Shown piece by piece: positions 23,987 through 34,460 of a stretch of DNA of 61,918 nucleotides. Made by a program: the position numbers and the translations under genes. Each line of letters opens with the position of its first letter. The first letter of the stretch is position 1. Below the pieces are notes generated by a model, which was not told the DNA's origin, searched no databases, and worked only from the letters and a program-made list of their open reading frames with translations. The stretch is from Branchiostoma floridae (Eukaryota; Chordata; Leptocardii; Amphioxiformes; Branchiostomatidae), in contig NC_049985.1 in the NCBI RefSeq assembly GCF_000003815.2, positions 15,469,207 to 15,531,124 of the forward strand. Reading direction: 5' to 3'.

Positions 23987-25011
23987 GAACTTTTTGTAGT
24001 CAGCATAACCAAGGACGTTATATCAGATATAACGTCCTTGGCATAACTCAAGAACCTCTCAATGGATTACGATGATATTTGGTACGTAGGTAGGTGTGGG
24101 AAGACAAAGGTCAAGGTTGATATTTTGGACCCCCTGGTATGTGACCTAAGTACTGCATCGGTCTTGATTTTTTGCTGGCTTGTCGTGTAAAGGAGAAGTG
24201 ATGTATGTTTGGGCCCCCCTGGTTTTGTATTGTTTATTTGATGTCCGCTGTCCAGCGGACCGAACCTCTGCTTGGAGAGTAGTAATCCTCCAAGTAGAGG
24301 TTTCGATCGTAGCTTTACAGTAGCAGTAATCGCCGCCGTTTGTTATATCAAAAGGATCAAAAGATAAAAGTGGCCAACAACAGTCGTGCTAGACCGTTCA
24401 GCCTGAGATCGCATGTAAATTGCCCGAATAACACGGAAAAGATCAAAAGGTGTCGGCGGTGCACTGTACTTCGCACTTGTGTGGTAATCTTTATTATTTT
24501 GTAATTTACATTTGAATAAGCCCTCTTTTCACACCCAACTCAGATCGAAAATATTTACTGCATTTCTGCAAGTCTGATTTCTTCTGTACGGTAGATCTAA
24601 AAGGAAAAGGAAAATGTAAAGAGCACAATGCTGCACTCCTAATATGTGAGTTACCGTCCCCAGATGCCCGCCCGCACTAAACTGCCATAAGACCGCCCCA
24701 CAGTGTGGTAAAGCCGAAAACCTGGGAAGTTTTACGGAGATACTACGGTTTTGGTGTAGCCTGGATACCAGACCCCAGCCTGAAAAACATCTAATCTATT
24801 GAGATCGGGCTGGGGTCTGGTATCCAGGCTAGTTTTGGTCGAGCAAGGTGGAGACACGGTCTAATGGTTATTTGAATGATATCACCAAGGTTAAGTTTAA
24901 AAAGTTCGACTTACCAGCTTCCAATGCTGCGTTGACGCCTTCAACTGATTCATTGCCCGCCGCATCCAACAGAAACTTATTTGCATCTTTCACCATTTTG
25001 TTAGCCGCCAT
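21456..25011 (-). CDS. AM3: ankyrin-repeat/MYND zinc-finger protein, 5 exons, 258 aa
   Basis: Minus-strand exons are 24915-25011, 23421-23615, 22728-22902, 22036-22155 and 21456-21645, giving 777 nt in one frame. The N-terminus MAANKMVKDANKFLLDAAGN is five residues longer than its paralogs if the first ATG is used; a second in-frame ATG at 24996 gives the usual length. Exon 2 reads GADIDFDQLTNWSPGEDTSL and then HVDVVKLLLRKGASVVGR. Exon 3 carries TEVVELLVRHGATLDVRDGF. The MYND finger (about residues 184-231) uses RCCNPKCGKPGYR and RYCSRDCQTQHWSVGHKKCC. The tail is short (about 27 residues). Intron 3 has a GC donor (AGAG|GCAAGT). It is head-to-head with AM4, 1.03 kb apart. Confidence 0.88.
23349..23396. 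repeat. (CA)n microsatellite
   Basis: A dinucleotide tract in AM3 intron 2, starting about 25 bases past the exon 2 donor. It could affect splicing if it is length-variable. Confidence 0.9.
23873..23988. repeat. (GT)n/(GTAT)n microsatellite
   Basis: A low-complexity purine/pyrimidine-alternating tract in AM3 intron 1. It makes long spurious open frames on both strands. Confidence 0.9.
24008..24046. repeat. Short palindrome CCAAGGACGTTATA
   Basis: ACCAAGGACGTTATATC is followed directly by its complement GATATAACGTCCTTGG, giving a perfect hairpin of about 35 bp. Related pieces occur at 12184, 25501, 26166, 40351 and 60222, and a sister motif, AAGGAGGTT/AACCTCCTT, recurs across the window. Confidence 0.7.
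24061..24600. repeat. AM3 intron 1 block, inversely repeated in AM2 intron 1
   Basis: The segment runs from GATGATATTTGGTACGTAGG through GACCGAACCTCTGCTTGG and GGAAAAGATCAAAAGGTGTC. It corresponds, reverse-complemented, to 16254-16769. The last part is the intron 1 block shared by most copies. Confidence 0.7.
24757..24831. mobile_element. 75-bp hAT-like miniature hairpin
   Basis: TAGCCTGGATACCAGACCCC is mirrored by GGGGTCTGGTATCCAGGCTA around a short loop. GTTTTGGT flanks it on both sides (with one extra G on the left), consistent with an 8-bp target duplication of the hAT class. It lies 84 bp from AM3 exon 1, within intron 1. Confidence 0.65.
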
Positions 25012-25127
25012 TGTCGGACACCTTTTTACGTGTGATCTTACAATGTGCGAGCCTGCAGAAAGCCTGCTATGGAGGCTAGCCTGCCTGGACTGTAGACACA
25101 GGGAAGGGGTACTAGTACTTGTTTGGT

Positions 25128-25153
25128 CACGTGAGTCATTGTTTTGGCACGTG
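25128..25153 (-). promoter_or_regulatory. AM3 promoter double E-box
   Basis: CACGTG at 25128-25133 and 25148-25153, exactly 20 bp apart, 117-142 bp upstream of the AM3 ATG. The second box is in GGCACGTGATCTATT, as in AM7. The region is shared with the divergent AM4 promoter. Confidence 0.65.
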
Positions 25154-25796
25154 ATCTATTTTCACACGAGCAGAAAGAGAACGCAAAGTTTTTAAGAAAA
25201 ATGCTGGTTTTCTATCAGCAAAGTTTATTAATGGTATTTCTATTTTCCTATTCAAACACGGTGGGTGTTCTCCTTGCGTTTGGCTGCTTTGGACCGTTAC
25301 ATTTTGTTCAAGCAGAGGTCGGACGGGCAGATCGCTAGCTTTCCTTTTGCTTGCTCCGTATTTGACAAATCAACTAATGTCAAAGAGCGGTAAGATTATA
25401 TTAGCAATTCCAAAGGGTGCGCACGATGTTCTTAGGGCTAAGTTTCCTTTCCGTTTGCATTCCAATAGTAACTTCCTTATTCCTTTACACTTTGCTACGA
25501 TCAAGGACGTTATATGATTCCCTGTAAGTCTGATTTTTCAAATGGAATTTTTCCATTTTTCAGAGCAATGATAAGCAGCTGCTGGGGACTAAAGACAAAG
25601 AAAATCATAGCCCACCCTTTAGAATAACCCATATTACCGCTCTCGGAAGCCTGCCACACCCAAAGCACGCAAGATTCAGAAGAAGGTAGCGATCCCCTGC
25701 CCAACATCTGCTTGAAAATCCGATTGGTCCGATTGCATCGAAGACAGCAGCAAACCGCAAAAAGCACACAGCTCGATGGGCGAATAATATCACCGT

Positions 25797-25812
25797 CTTC
25801 GCATATTTATGC
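25797..25812 (+). promoter_or_regulatory. Upstream CAAATATGCGAAGA block, AM4
   Basis: Plus-strand TCTTCGCATATTTATG is the reverse complement of the block seen upstream of minus-strand copies. It lies about 235-250 bp upstream of the AM4 ATG, so orientation relative to the gene is preserved. Nearer the gene, TTTACGTTCTCATGCTGCTC (about 25915-25934) is the complement of the GAGAACGTAAA module of AM1. Confidence 0.5.
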
Positions 25813-26045
25813 ATCAATCCCTAAATTCTAGACGGGAACTTATGTAGTAAAACATAATCATTACAAAAATATGTACTGATAGAAAACCGAGCTTTTCAAC
25901 TCCTTTCCTAAACCTTTACGTTCTCATGCTGCTCGTGTGACGTGCTCACTCAATTACCATTCAGACACAGATAGTTGGCGTGAAAGGTGTCAAGCTCTGT
26001 CAACAAGAACAACAAGAACAACAAGAACGGTCCAAACGAAAATTT

Positions 26046-28790
26046 ATGGCGGAAAAGGTGAACGAAGCTCTATTGAATGCTTCGAAGAACGGCTCAGTTG
26101 AAGGCGTTAAAGCGGCATTGAAAGCTGGTAAGTTGAATTAAGTTCAAGAAGTTGGTACTATTGTAGCAAGGACGTTACCTTGATTGTAGGAAGTTTGGTT
26201 CAGGCTTGTGATAGTTGTTGTAGTCGACACTGTTTCCTGGCCTGCCTGTCGAATAGCCTCTACCAGGCTACGCGGATCGGTGGTCTAATTGTAAGAAATG
26301 GACAAATACAGTCAAAAGTACGATAGGGGAGTCAGCCAGCCAGAGGAGTATTTTCCTCACCGACCCCTTCGTGTGTTTTTTGTAGGGTTTTCTGTAATTT
26401 ATGGTATGGTCTATTTTTGTTTTGGCTGGCCTGGACTCAATTATTTCTGGCCTGAAATCTCCCAAGCACCCCGCCAAGCCGACCACCGGAAATGTGTATC
26501 TGTGCACAGTACCGATGTGTAATTTTTTCCAGGCGTAATTTTCTCCTACTGTATGCAACTTTGTGTAATCACTACATTCGCAGCCCAAGGGCTGAATTGG
26601 AGTACATTTTAGCACTGCTGTTTTATTTTACAAATGGTTTACACGTTCAGATTACAGCAGAAATGTAGTTTAAACTTCTCAAGTAGAAGTTTAGAAATCC
26701 AACGAGGGCTTTGGATCAGTAGACGATTATTCAAATGTAAATAATTGATAATAGATAAGGATTTGCACGCAAGTGTGAAGTACAGGAGCCTGGGTGTCGT
26801 CCTCCATAGTTAAAAGTACAATGCACTAGTGGCGCCTTCTGATCTCTTCCATCGCGAGCTCGGACAAAGGGAAGCTAATTAATTGTATGTCTTTTTATCT
26901 TTTGTTGTAAGTCAAGTCTTGAATGTGTGTCTCTTCGTAAGTCCCCATGGACGGATCAGTTTCGATCTATTATAATTTTTAAGAAGTCTTTTACCTCCTT
27001 GCGTTGATAAATGTTTTGAGCTTCATTATAGTTTATACTAATATAAAAACCTGGGAAACGCGGTATGGTAATGTAACTTTTAAACCTCCTTGATACTACT
27101 ACATCATACATGTACTATCGGTATTTGTTTGACTTCCTTGCAAAATCATATCGACGTCATAATATCCTGTCATTCATTTGATTGAATGTAATGGTCATCA
27201 AACGCAGGTGCAGACATTGACTACAAACCAGGCTTCAAACAGTGGGGGATTGGAGACTGTATTTCAAACATTGGCACAGCACTGTTCAACGCTTCCATCG
27301 CTGGACATGTAGATGTAGTGAGGCTGCTGCTCCGCAAGGGGGCGTCAGTGGTAAAAAGAACAGGTTCAATTGCACCTCTTCATGCAGCAGCGCTCAAAGG
27401 TAAATGCTCTGTAATATACATATGACTTTTCGTTGTGTAATGTTCATGTTTATGTAATGTCATTCATAACTCTTGGATCATGGTCATATAAAAACTAATT
27501 ATGCATGATTGGCAACGACAAAACTAGTTTGCATACTAGTACTCAGACGAGACTGGAAAGTGAACAAAAAAAGGAAACTGCAATCATTTGTAACAGTTTG
27601 TCTGGTTTTCGCTTCATCAGCAAGAATGTACAAAAATACTTTGCAGACTTCTGAAGCGGCGGCGTATATTTTTTTTTAGGTGGGGTGCCTTTCCCCATAT
27701 TTGCGCTCTTCAACATTGGCTAAGGTTCCCTATTCTGGGAAAGAGAGTTTCCCCTTTCCCAGCATAGAGAACCCAAACCGATTTGAAAAAAACGCATCTA
27801 GATATTCCCTGCTACTAGGATAAGTCTTGTATGTGTAGCCTCCTTCACTGGCGGCTCTGCTGGGGCCCGTACAAGCTTCCCGGTATGTATTCCCTTTCCC
27901 GGCATATTTTCCTTTCCCGGCGTATTCCAGGTTACCCCCCTCCCCCCCCCCCCCCCCTTAACACACACACACAGGCACAGGCACACACACAAAAAGAACT
28001 TACGCCAAGGCCCCCAGAGACGCCGAATTAGCAACCCCCCCCCCCCCCCACACACACACACACAAAAAAAATAATAATACATGTAACAAATAATGATAAT
28101 AATAACAAAACCCAGAGTCTGCAAAGAAGTCTGCAAAGAGGCTATGTTTACATTTCCTAAATGTGATACATAACTTACAGTACGTTATATACACTATTAC
28201 TGTACTTCGTAGAATACTGTAAATGCATTTAAGTTCACGGGGATTTAATTTCGCGGTAACGGGAAAAGGACTTTTCGCGGTGGTTGTATGATCGCGGTAG
28301 CGCCATGCCTCTTTATTGTCATGGAAAAATGTTCGCGGTGGTTTTTAATTCGCAGTGAAGCGGCCACCGCGAAACCGCGAACATTAAACCACCGCGAAAG
28401 TTTCTGCATTTACAATATTATGTCCCAAATCCTACCTAGGTTGGACAGAAGTGGTGGACTTGTTGGTGCAGCATGGTGCAACAGTAGACGTGCGGGACTC
28501 CTGGCAGTCCACGCCACTCATGTTTGCTTGTGAGTACAAACAGATCGACACTGCTCGGCGACTGATTGAGCTTGGAGCAAGACCTGATTTCGATCATGGG
28601 CAAGTGTCATATACTTCCATGTAGTGAGACGGGAGTACAAGGCGACCTTTCGATCCACCTTCCCTTGAGTATAAATGCATGTACATTATGTACATGCATT
28701 TATACACAAGGAAAGCTAGATCGAAAGGTCGCCTTGTACTTGCTTCTACCTTTCAGCCAGGACTCTGGAGGATCTCTTCCCCTTTTCCCG

Positions 28791-28821
<31 letters not shown>

Positions 28822-28825
28822 CCTC

Positions 28826-28860
<35 letters not shown>

Positions 28861-29596
28861 GTATATCTATATATGTATATTTATGTTTTACTCTAGGACT
28901 GTTTTAATCCACATGCAAGAACCCTGGAAAATAAAAACATGAAGTTTGAAATCATTAAAACATTGTAGAACGTGCACTATTGTATATACATGTGTAGTGG
29001 GCTAGTGTTAGCCTCTACCAGGCTACACAGGGCGCTGATAAAGTAACAGAAACCGGCAAAATAGACAGTAGTAGAGGTTAGCCTACTCCCTTGAAAGAGT
29101 TATATCTTCCACTAGTTTGGCAGAAGCAGCCGGAACTATCTGTGACTGTGACAAAGAGAGTTGGGAGCTTTTAGAAGAGGCGAAGAACTCCAAGCTGCTG
29201 AGATGCTGCAACCCCAAATGTGGCAAACTAGGCCACAGGTAGGTTTTGCTAGCGATGGCTCCACTTTGTCAGAGAAGACCACACTATGTCATCCGTTCTA
29301 TGTTCATCAAATGTTGTTATGGACCAAAGAATTTACGCTTTCCACTGAATTTCAGTCTTTGTAGCCTACAAAATAAAATTGAAAAAAATCTGATCTGTTT
29401 CTTCTACAGGAAAACCCTGAAGCTGTGTGGCCGGTGCAAGCTGACCCGCTACTGCAGCCGTGACTGTCAGATACAACACTGGTCTGTTGGACACAAGAAG
29501 TGCTGTGGGCATGACGTGTACACTGACGATGGAGTTGACCCTCACCAAAAACGGATGGAATTATCAGCCATTAAATGGCTGATAAAGGCTACATGA
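26046..29596 (+). CDS. AM4: ankyrin-repeat/MYND zinc-finger protein, 5 exons, 247 aa
   Basis: Plus-strand exons are 26046-26127, 27208-27399, 28440-28599, 29116-29238 and 29410-29596, giving 744 nt in one frame. Exon 1 reads MAEKVNEALLNASKNGSVEG. Exon 2 reads GADIDYKPGFKQWGIGDCIS and then HVDVVRLLLRKGASVVKR. Exon 3 carries TEVVDLLVQHGATVDVRDSW and RRLIELGARPDFDHG. The MYND finger (about residues 174-221) uses RCCNPKCGKLGHR and RYCSRDCQIQHWSVGHKKCC. The tail ends MELSAIKWLIKAT. Intron 3 has a GC donor (ATGG|GCAAGT). It resembles AM1 in exon 2, exon 3 end and exon 4 (CDCDKE against CSCDKE), so the two form a subgroup despite opposite orientation. It is head-to-head with AM3. Confidence 0.88.
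27940..28070. repeat. C-run and (CA)n low-complexity tract
   Basis: Two C homopolymers of 13 or more bases with CACACA and GGCACA runs, in AM4 intron 2. Confidence 0.9.
28216..28417. mobile_element. Foldback element with TACTGTAAATGCA-like ends
   Basis: It opens with ACTGTAAATGCATTTAAGTT and closes with AAAGTTTCTGCATTTACA. Internal CGCGGT/ACCGCG blocks pair (CGCGGTGGTTTTTAATTCGC against GCGAACATTAAACCACCGCG). It is non-coding and ends 23 bp before AM4 exon 3, so it supplies most of the intron sequence near that acceptor. Confidence 0.7.
28634..28740. repeat. 107-nt near-perfect hairpin
   Basis: AGTACAAGGCGACCTTTCGA pairs with TCGAAAGGTCGCCTTGTACT, and the arms continue through TATAAATGCATGTACAT and its complement around a tiny loop. 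It lies in AM4 intron 3, 35 bp past the GC donor. It could be a miniature element or an inverted duplication; the stem is longer than is usual for a microRNA precursor. Confidence 0.8.
28786..28862. repeat. (CT)n microsatellite
   Basis: A pyrimidine tract in AM4 intron 3. Confidence 0.9.
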
Positions 29597-29898
29597 AAAG
29601 TAGCAGTGAAAATCAGTGGCATGTTTTTCTCACCATTGATACTAGTATTGTGCTGGCGTCTCTATGTAGAAAATTGCCATGTTTTCTTGTTGTTTTTCAC
29701 ACACGTATTCTGTCCAAAAGTTCGTGCGCTTTTACAATTTTGATTTGCTAATCTTGTGAAAAAAAAGTAAAGACGGTTTAGTCTGACATGGAATTTAGGA
29801 TTTTTTACAAAGCCACTTTTGTAGTGACCACTTTTTTCTAGCCTGGATAGCAGACTATTTCAACAGCCTACTCCTCTGCTTTAGAGCCAACAGGCCTA

Positions 29899-30031
29899 GT
29901 CTCCAAGCAGACCCCACGGTGTTAAAGATAATATCAAAGCTGGCCGAGGAGTTTAGCTGGCACCGGTGCCCGTTTGCCTCCCTTTGGCCGGCTATACTCC
30001 TTGGCCAGCTTTGATACTATCTGTTGGAGAC
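29899..30031. mobile_element. MITE family 2 copy
   Basis: It opens GTCTCCAAGCAGACCCCACGG and closes CTGTTGGAGAC, with TA on both sides. The internal arm CCAGCTTTGATACTATC pairs with ATAATATCAAAGCTGG. It lies in the AM4 3' flank. Confidence 0.75.
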
Positions 30032-30172
30032 TAAACCGGCCCCAAGGACCACGAGGGTCTAACTCAGGCCCCGGAAGCAGTCTAGCATCCAGGATATACC
30101 ACATTTCCTTTTCTATCTGTAGCGTGTTGCTAGATCAATGTCACTGTATAATTCCTGAATCGTGTTACACCT

Positions 30173-30178
30173 AATAAA
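30173..30178 (+). terminator. Possible AM4 poly(A) signal
   Basis: AATAAA about 577 bases past the AM4 stop. A family 2 MITE lies between, so the native signal may differ. Confidence 0.35.
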
Positions 30179-30883
30179 AGTACCTGAGCTGACTGATGAG
30201 TTATGATGTGGTTTTAATAAGCTGGGAAGGTGTTTAGCAATATTTCATTACTTCAAGATGACACGGGTGCCGTCCTTGTTAGTATAAAGGGAGGAAAAGT
30301 ATCTGGGTGGTCACTTTTTGGGGTGAGTGGGGTGTCTTGCCTCTTGTAAATAGTAAACTATGTAGTGCTAGGCCGTAATAGTCCACTGTGTCCTGCAGCT
30401 GCAATCAGTCTTCAATACCCCTTAACAATTACCAGATAAAAGTACTCATAAAATCAACGACCTTTCCGTCCGATCTCTGCTTACAGAGTAATAATGATAA
30501 TGTTTTTTTTTGTTGTCCGAAGGCTAATTGCAAGTAGATGTTACATGAAAGGGACAGACAAAAAACGGAGGACAATATTGTATTCGACTTCTCAAGTCTA
30601 AATGTTGGCTCTAAATCCTTATCGGGTTTGACTAAGACAGTGGAAGACGAAGGATCCCACTTTTTCTGCTATGTGTAAGTTTTATGATACTAGTATATAT
30701 AGTATTAAGAGTACACGTAAACATGGAGAAATTAGGATGGAATTTTGTGGATGCATTAATCACTAATAGGCTTGTATACGTATAAATCTCCTGAAAGGGC
30801 TGCACAATAGGACAAAAGATGTTGAGCGCACACAAACTGGGTGACAGTAATATCTGTTTCACGTTTCTCGTGTAATAACTAGC

Positions 30884-31526
30884 NNNNNNNNNNNNNNNNN
30901 NNNNNNNNNNNNNNNNNNNNNNNNNNNNNNNNNNNNNNNNNNNNNNNNNNNNNNNNNNNNNNNNNNNNNNNNNNNNNNNNNNNNNNNNNNNNNNNNNNNN
31001 NNNNNNNNNNNNNNNNNNNNNNNNNNNNNNNNNNNNNNNNNNNNNNNNNNNNNNNNNNNNNNNNNNNNNNNNNNNNNNNNNNNNNNNNNNNNNNNNNNNN
31101 NNNNNNNNNNNNNNNNNNNNNNNNNNNNNNNNNNNNNNNNNNNNNNNNNNNNNNNNNNNNNNNNNNNNNNNNNNNNNNNNNNNNNNNNNNNNNNNNNNNN
31201 NNNNNNNNNNNNNNNNNNNNNNNNNNNNNNNNNNNNNNNNNNNNNNNNNNNNNNNNNNNNNNNNNNNNNNNNNNNNNNNNNNNNNNNNNNNNNNNNNNNN
31301 NNNNNNNNNNNNNNNNNNNNNNNNNNNNNNNNNNNNNNNNNNNNNNNNNNNNNNNNNNNNNNNNNNNNNNNNNNNNNNNNNNNNNNNNNNNNNNNNNNNN
31401 NNNNNNNNNNNNNNNNNNNNNNNNNNNNNNNNNNNNNNNNNNNNNNNNNNNNNNNNNNNNNNNNNNNNNNNNNNNNNNNNNNNNNNNNNNNNNNNNNNNN
31501 NNNNNNNNNNNNNNNNNNNNNNNNNN
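30884..31526. other. Assembly gap, 643 N
   Basis: Run of N in the AM4/AM5 tail-to-tail spacer. The 850 bases to its left (30032-30883) show no gene or repeat that I can name. Confidence 1.
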
Positions 31527-31651
31527 TGTTTTTATTTAAAGCATTGATGAAATCTCAAGCTAAATCTCAAGTGGAGACTTAAGCAATGAAGACTGGTACA
31601 TCCAATATTTGATATGTTAACATTTACATTTTATTTTTGTCTATTGTATAT

Positions 31652-31822
31652 GGTAGACTGGACTCATTTCTCAGCTATCCGACGTCTATTGCACCACAGA
31701 TATCCCTCAGTAAGACCAAGCAGGCTGAAAAAAAGTTCTCAAACTCGCTCCAGATGTCTTACTGAGGGATGACTGGTTCAATAGATGTCGGTTAGCTGAG
31801 GAATGAGTCCAATCTACTACTA
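31652..31822. mobile_element. Foldback element, about 170 bp
   Basis: GTAGACTGGACTCATTTCTC and GCTATCCGACGTCTATTG are mirrored by CAATAGATGTCGGTTAGC and GGAATGAGTCCAATCTAC, with an inner pair ATCCCTCAGTAAGA/TCTTACTGAGGGAT. It is non-coding. Confidence 0.75.
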
Positions 31823-31908
31823 CATATATTTTTTTCTCTGTTGTTAATCTTGAAATACATAAACTAGCCAATGCCATAATGTTTTTGCCCCGTGTATGTT
31901 AAACCCAG

Positions 31909-32124
31909 GGAGAGCAGACTTGGTGACCCGGAGGCAGCTGACCTGTCGGACATGTTACAGCTGTCTGGCGATGCTGTTCCCACCCAGATCAGCAGCGCCG
32001 CCCAGCTGTCCCCCCACCCCAGCCGCGGCACGCTGCTGCAGGAAGCCTACACCAGACTGCCCGCTGTCAGGGCCACATACTTACAGGTCCTACAGGGCTT
32101 CAGACTGGACGCAGACAAGTCAAG
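31909..32124 (+). CDS. Orphan coding-like exon, 72 codons, product not recognised
   Basis: A 216-nt open block lies between a plausible acceptor (AAACCCAG|GG) and donor (TCAAG|GTGACT). It is more GC-rich than its surroundings. In the splice-compatible frame it reads ESRLGDPEAADLSDMLQLSG, then QISSAAQLSPHPSRGTLLQE, then RATYLQVLQGFRLDADKSR, with no stop. A second frame is also open, which lowers certainty. I do not recognise the protein, and it is unlike the ankyrin/MYND family. Neighbouring exons could lie in the gap just upstream. It may be one exon of an unrelated gene or a captured or pseudogene fragment. Confidence 0.4.
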
Positions 32125-32302
32125 GTGACTGTTAAACTGCTCTTTCTTTCTGTAAACGAAGTTTTAAAAAATAAATGTAGTTCAATAGCCTGTTTGCATC
32201 CGGGTTGTTCTCCACTATGGCCATGGTATTTGAAGGCTGCATGGTATGGTTTACTGTTTGGTCAAAAACTAATTTTTAGAAAAGGGACAAAAATTTACAT
32301 AC

Positions 32303-33773
32303 ATGTCCAGAAATGGGTGAAATGTACGAAGTTTGGATCAGCCTACGTCACACGTAATTTCCGACAATTTCTAGCTTCCGACAACTTCCGACAACCGCTG
32401 TCGGCAAAGTTCGGGAAACGTCGACAATTATCTGTGACGTAGCTACGCTAAGTTCGTACATGGGGCGGACCTAATGTACGAAGTACGATGTACGAAGTTA
32501 AAATGTTTTCTGTTTTGTGGGTTATGCTAAGTTCGTACATGGGGCGGACCTAATGTACGAAGTACGATGTACGAAGTTAAAATGTTTTCTATTTTGTGGG
32601 TTATGCTAAGTTCGTACACGGGGCGGACCTAATGTACGAAGTACGATGTACGAAGTTGAAATGTTTTTACTTTGTCGTGAGTTATGCTATCTTCGTTCCT
32701 ATAGAATGACTTATATGAAAAGAGTTTAGTCAAGATCATTTTGTTTTGACTAACATTAGGTAGCATTTTTGTGAGTGTTGTATACCATTATGCCTTAGTG
32801 GGAACGTTAAAATTTATGAGAAATCGACAATACTTTCATCATTCTAAATTCTGTTACTTTCTATTATTCAAAACTTTTTCAAGTGCCTTCTGTATGGTCT
32901 TTGAACTGTCAACTTTGTATTTCTGGCCTGACCACAATTCTTCAATGCACTTAATGAACACAAATATTTATTTGGTGTACGATGTATTTTGTTAACTCCG
33001 TACATCGTACATCGTACATCAACCCTGCCTACCTGTACGAACTTAGATTTGTTAACTCCGTACATCGTACATCGTACACCAACCCTGCCTACCTGTACGA
33101 ACTTAGATTTGTTAACTCCGTACATCGTACATCGTACACCAACCCTGCCTACCTGTACGAACTTAGATTTGTTAACTCCGTATATCGTACATCGTACACC
33201 AACCCTGCCTACCTGTACGAACTTAGATTTGTTAACTCCGTACATCGTACATCGTACACCAACCCTGCCTACCTGTACGAACTTAGATTTGTTAACTCCG
33301 TACATCGTACATCGTACACCAACCCTGCCTACCTGTACGAACTTAGATTTGTTAACTCCGTACATCGTACATCGTACACCAACCCTGCCTACCTGTACGA
33401 ACTTAGATTTGTTAACTCCGTATATCGTACATCGTACACCAACCCTGCCTACCTGTACGAACTTAGATTTGTTAACTCCGTACATCGTACATCGTACACC
33501 AACCCTGCCTACCTGTACGAACTTAGATTTGTTAACTCCGTACATCGTACATCGTACACCAACCCTGCCTACCTGTACGAACGTAGATTTGTTAACTCCG
33601 TATATCGTACATCGTACACCAACCCTGCCTACCTGTACGAACTTAGATGACGTCACGTAAAACTTCCGAAGTTTAACGATTACGGTCTATATCTATCTTT
33701 AACTTCGTACAAGTTCGTACAAGTTCGTACACACAAACTTCGTACATTTACCCCATTTCTGGACATACCTCGT
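32303..33773. mobile_element. Foldback element with internal tandem arrays
   Basis: The ends are inverted: ATGTCCAGAAATGGG followed by AAATGTACGAAGTTTG on the left, and CAAACTTCGTACATTT with CCCATTTCTGGACAT on the right. Just inside the left end is a three-copy array of about 78 bp (32448-32680) containing GTACGAAGTACGATGTACGA; inside the right end is the 60-bp array, whose TACATCGTACATCGTAC is the opposite strand of the same motif. The whole therefore behaves as one inverted-repeat element. Target duplication is unclear, and no transposase is seen. Confidence 0.6.
32985..33650. repeat. 60-bp tandem repeat, about 11 copies
   Basis: The unit contains GTTAACTCCGTACATCGTAC and CCTGCCTACCTGTACGAACT and repeats in exact 60-bp register, with only occasional C-to-T changes (TACATCG/TATATCG at 33181, 33421 and 33601). 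Because the period is a multiple of three and the unit lacks stops, open frames of 220-260 codons exist on both strands (20-residue repeats). These are an arithmetic by-product, not evidence of a protein. Confidence 0.95.
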
Positions 33774-34044
33774 ATTTTGAATGTCGAACTCAGTTCCCGA
33801 TCACAAAGTACTTTTGGTCAACTAAATCTCCTACTTCACATTTTCCTTGTCCAGATACTACGTGTCTCTTGGGCTCAACCTCTGCTTGGAGAATTGGTTT
33901 CCTTTACAATCACGCCGGGTTCCCTGTTTCGTCATGTTCTCTAGCTATCTCTTTCCCTCTCCCTCTATATAGGAATATGTATATATGTATATGTAGATAG
34001 ATGTGTTTATTCAAGGAAAATTTCCGAACATTGCATGAAATGAC

Positions 34045-34050
34045 TTTATT
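34045..34050 (-). terminator. Likely AM5 poly(A) signal
   Basis: AATAAA on the minus strand in the context CCAAATAAAGTCATTTCATG, about 410 bases past the AM5 stop. The context TTCCGAACATTGCATGAAAT is shared with AM3 and AM6. Confidence 0.65.
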
Positions 34051-34460
34051 TGGTACTTTCTAAAACTACCAGTTTCAAGAAAGAAGACAGTGATGATTGG
34101 AAGGGACAAAGGCAGAAAAAAAATGATAACATACATAAGACAAATTTAGTACAACTGTTCATGACAAAAGTCCAATTAAAAGTATGACAAGTGATATTCA
34201 GGGATGATAATTTTATTTATAGGTCTGACCACTTGGCTGTTCATTGCAACCAGCGATATCACAGCTGATATAACGTTGTGGATGTTATTTTCCTACGAAA
34301 GCACCGGCAAGAATCTTATCCTTACTAGTAGTAAGAAATAGCTATATGGTTCAGGTTAAGTAACATGCAACTTGCTACTTTGTACATATATAACATTTGT
34401 TACGGATGTAGCAATGATGCCCTATATAGATTTTTTTTTACGAAAGTGGTACACTTATGT

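Noticed and set aside
32868-33660. Open frames of 222-262 codons on both strands coding 20-residue repeats
   Set aside because: They come from a 60-bp tandem array whose period is a multiple of three and which lacks stops. All three are open at once on opposite strands, which real genes do not show.
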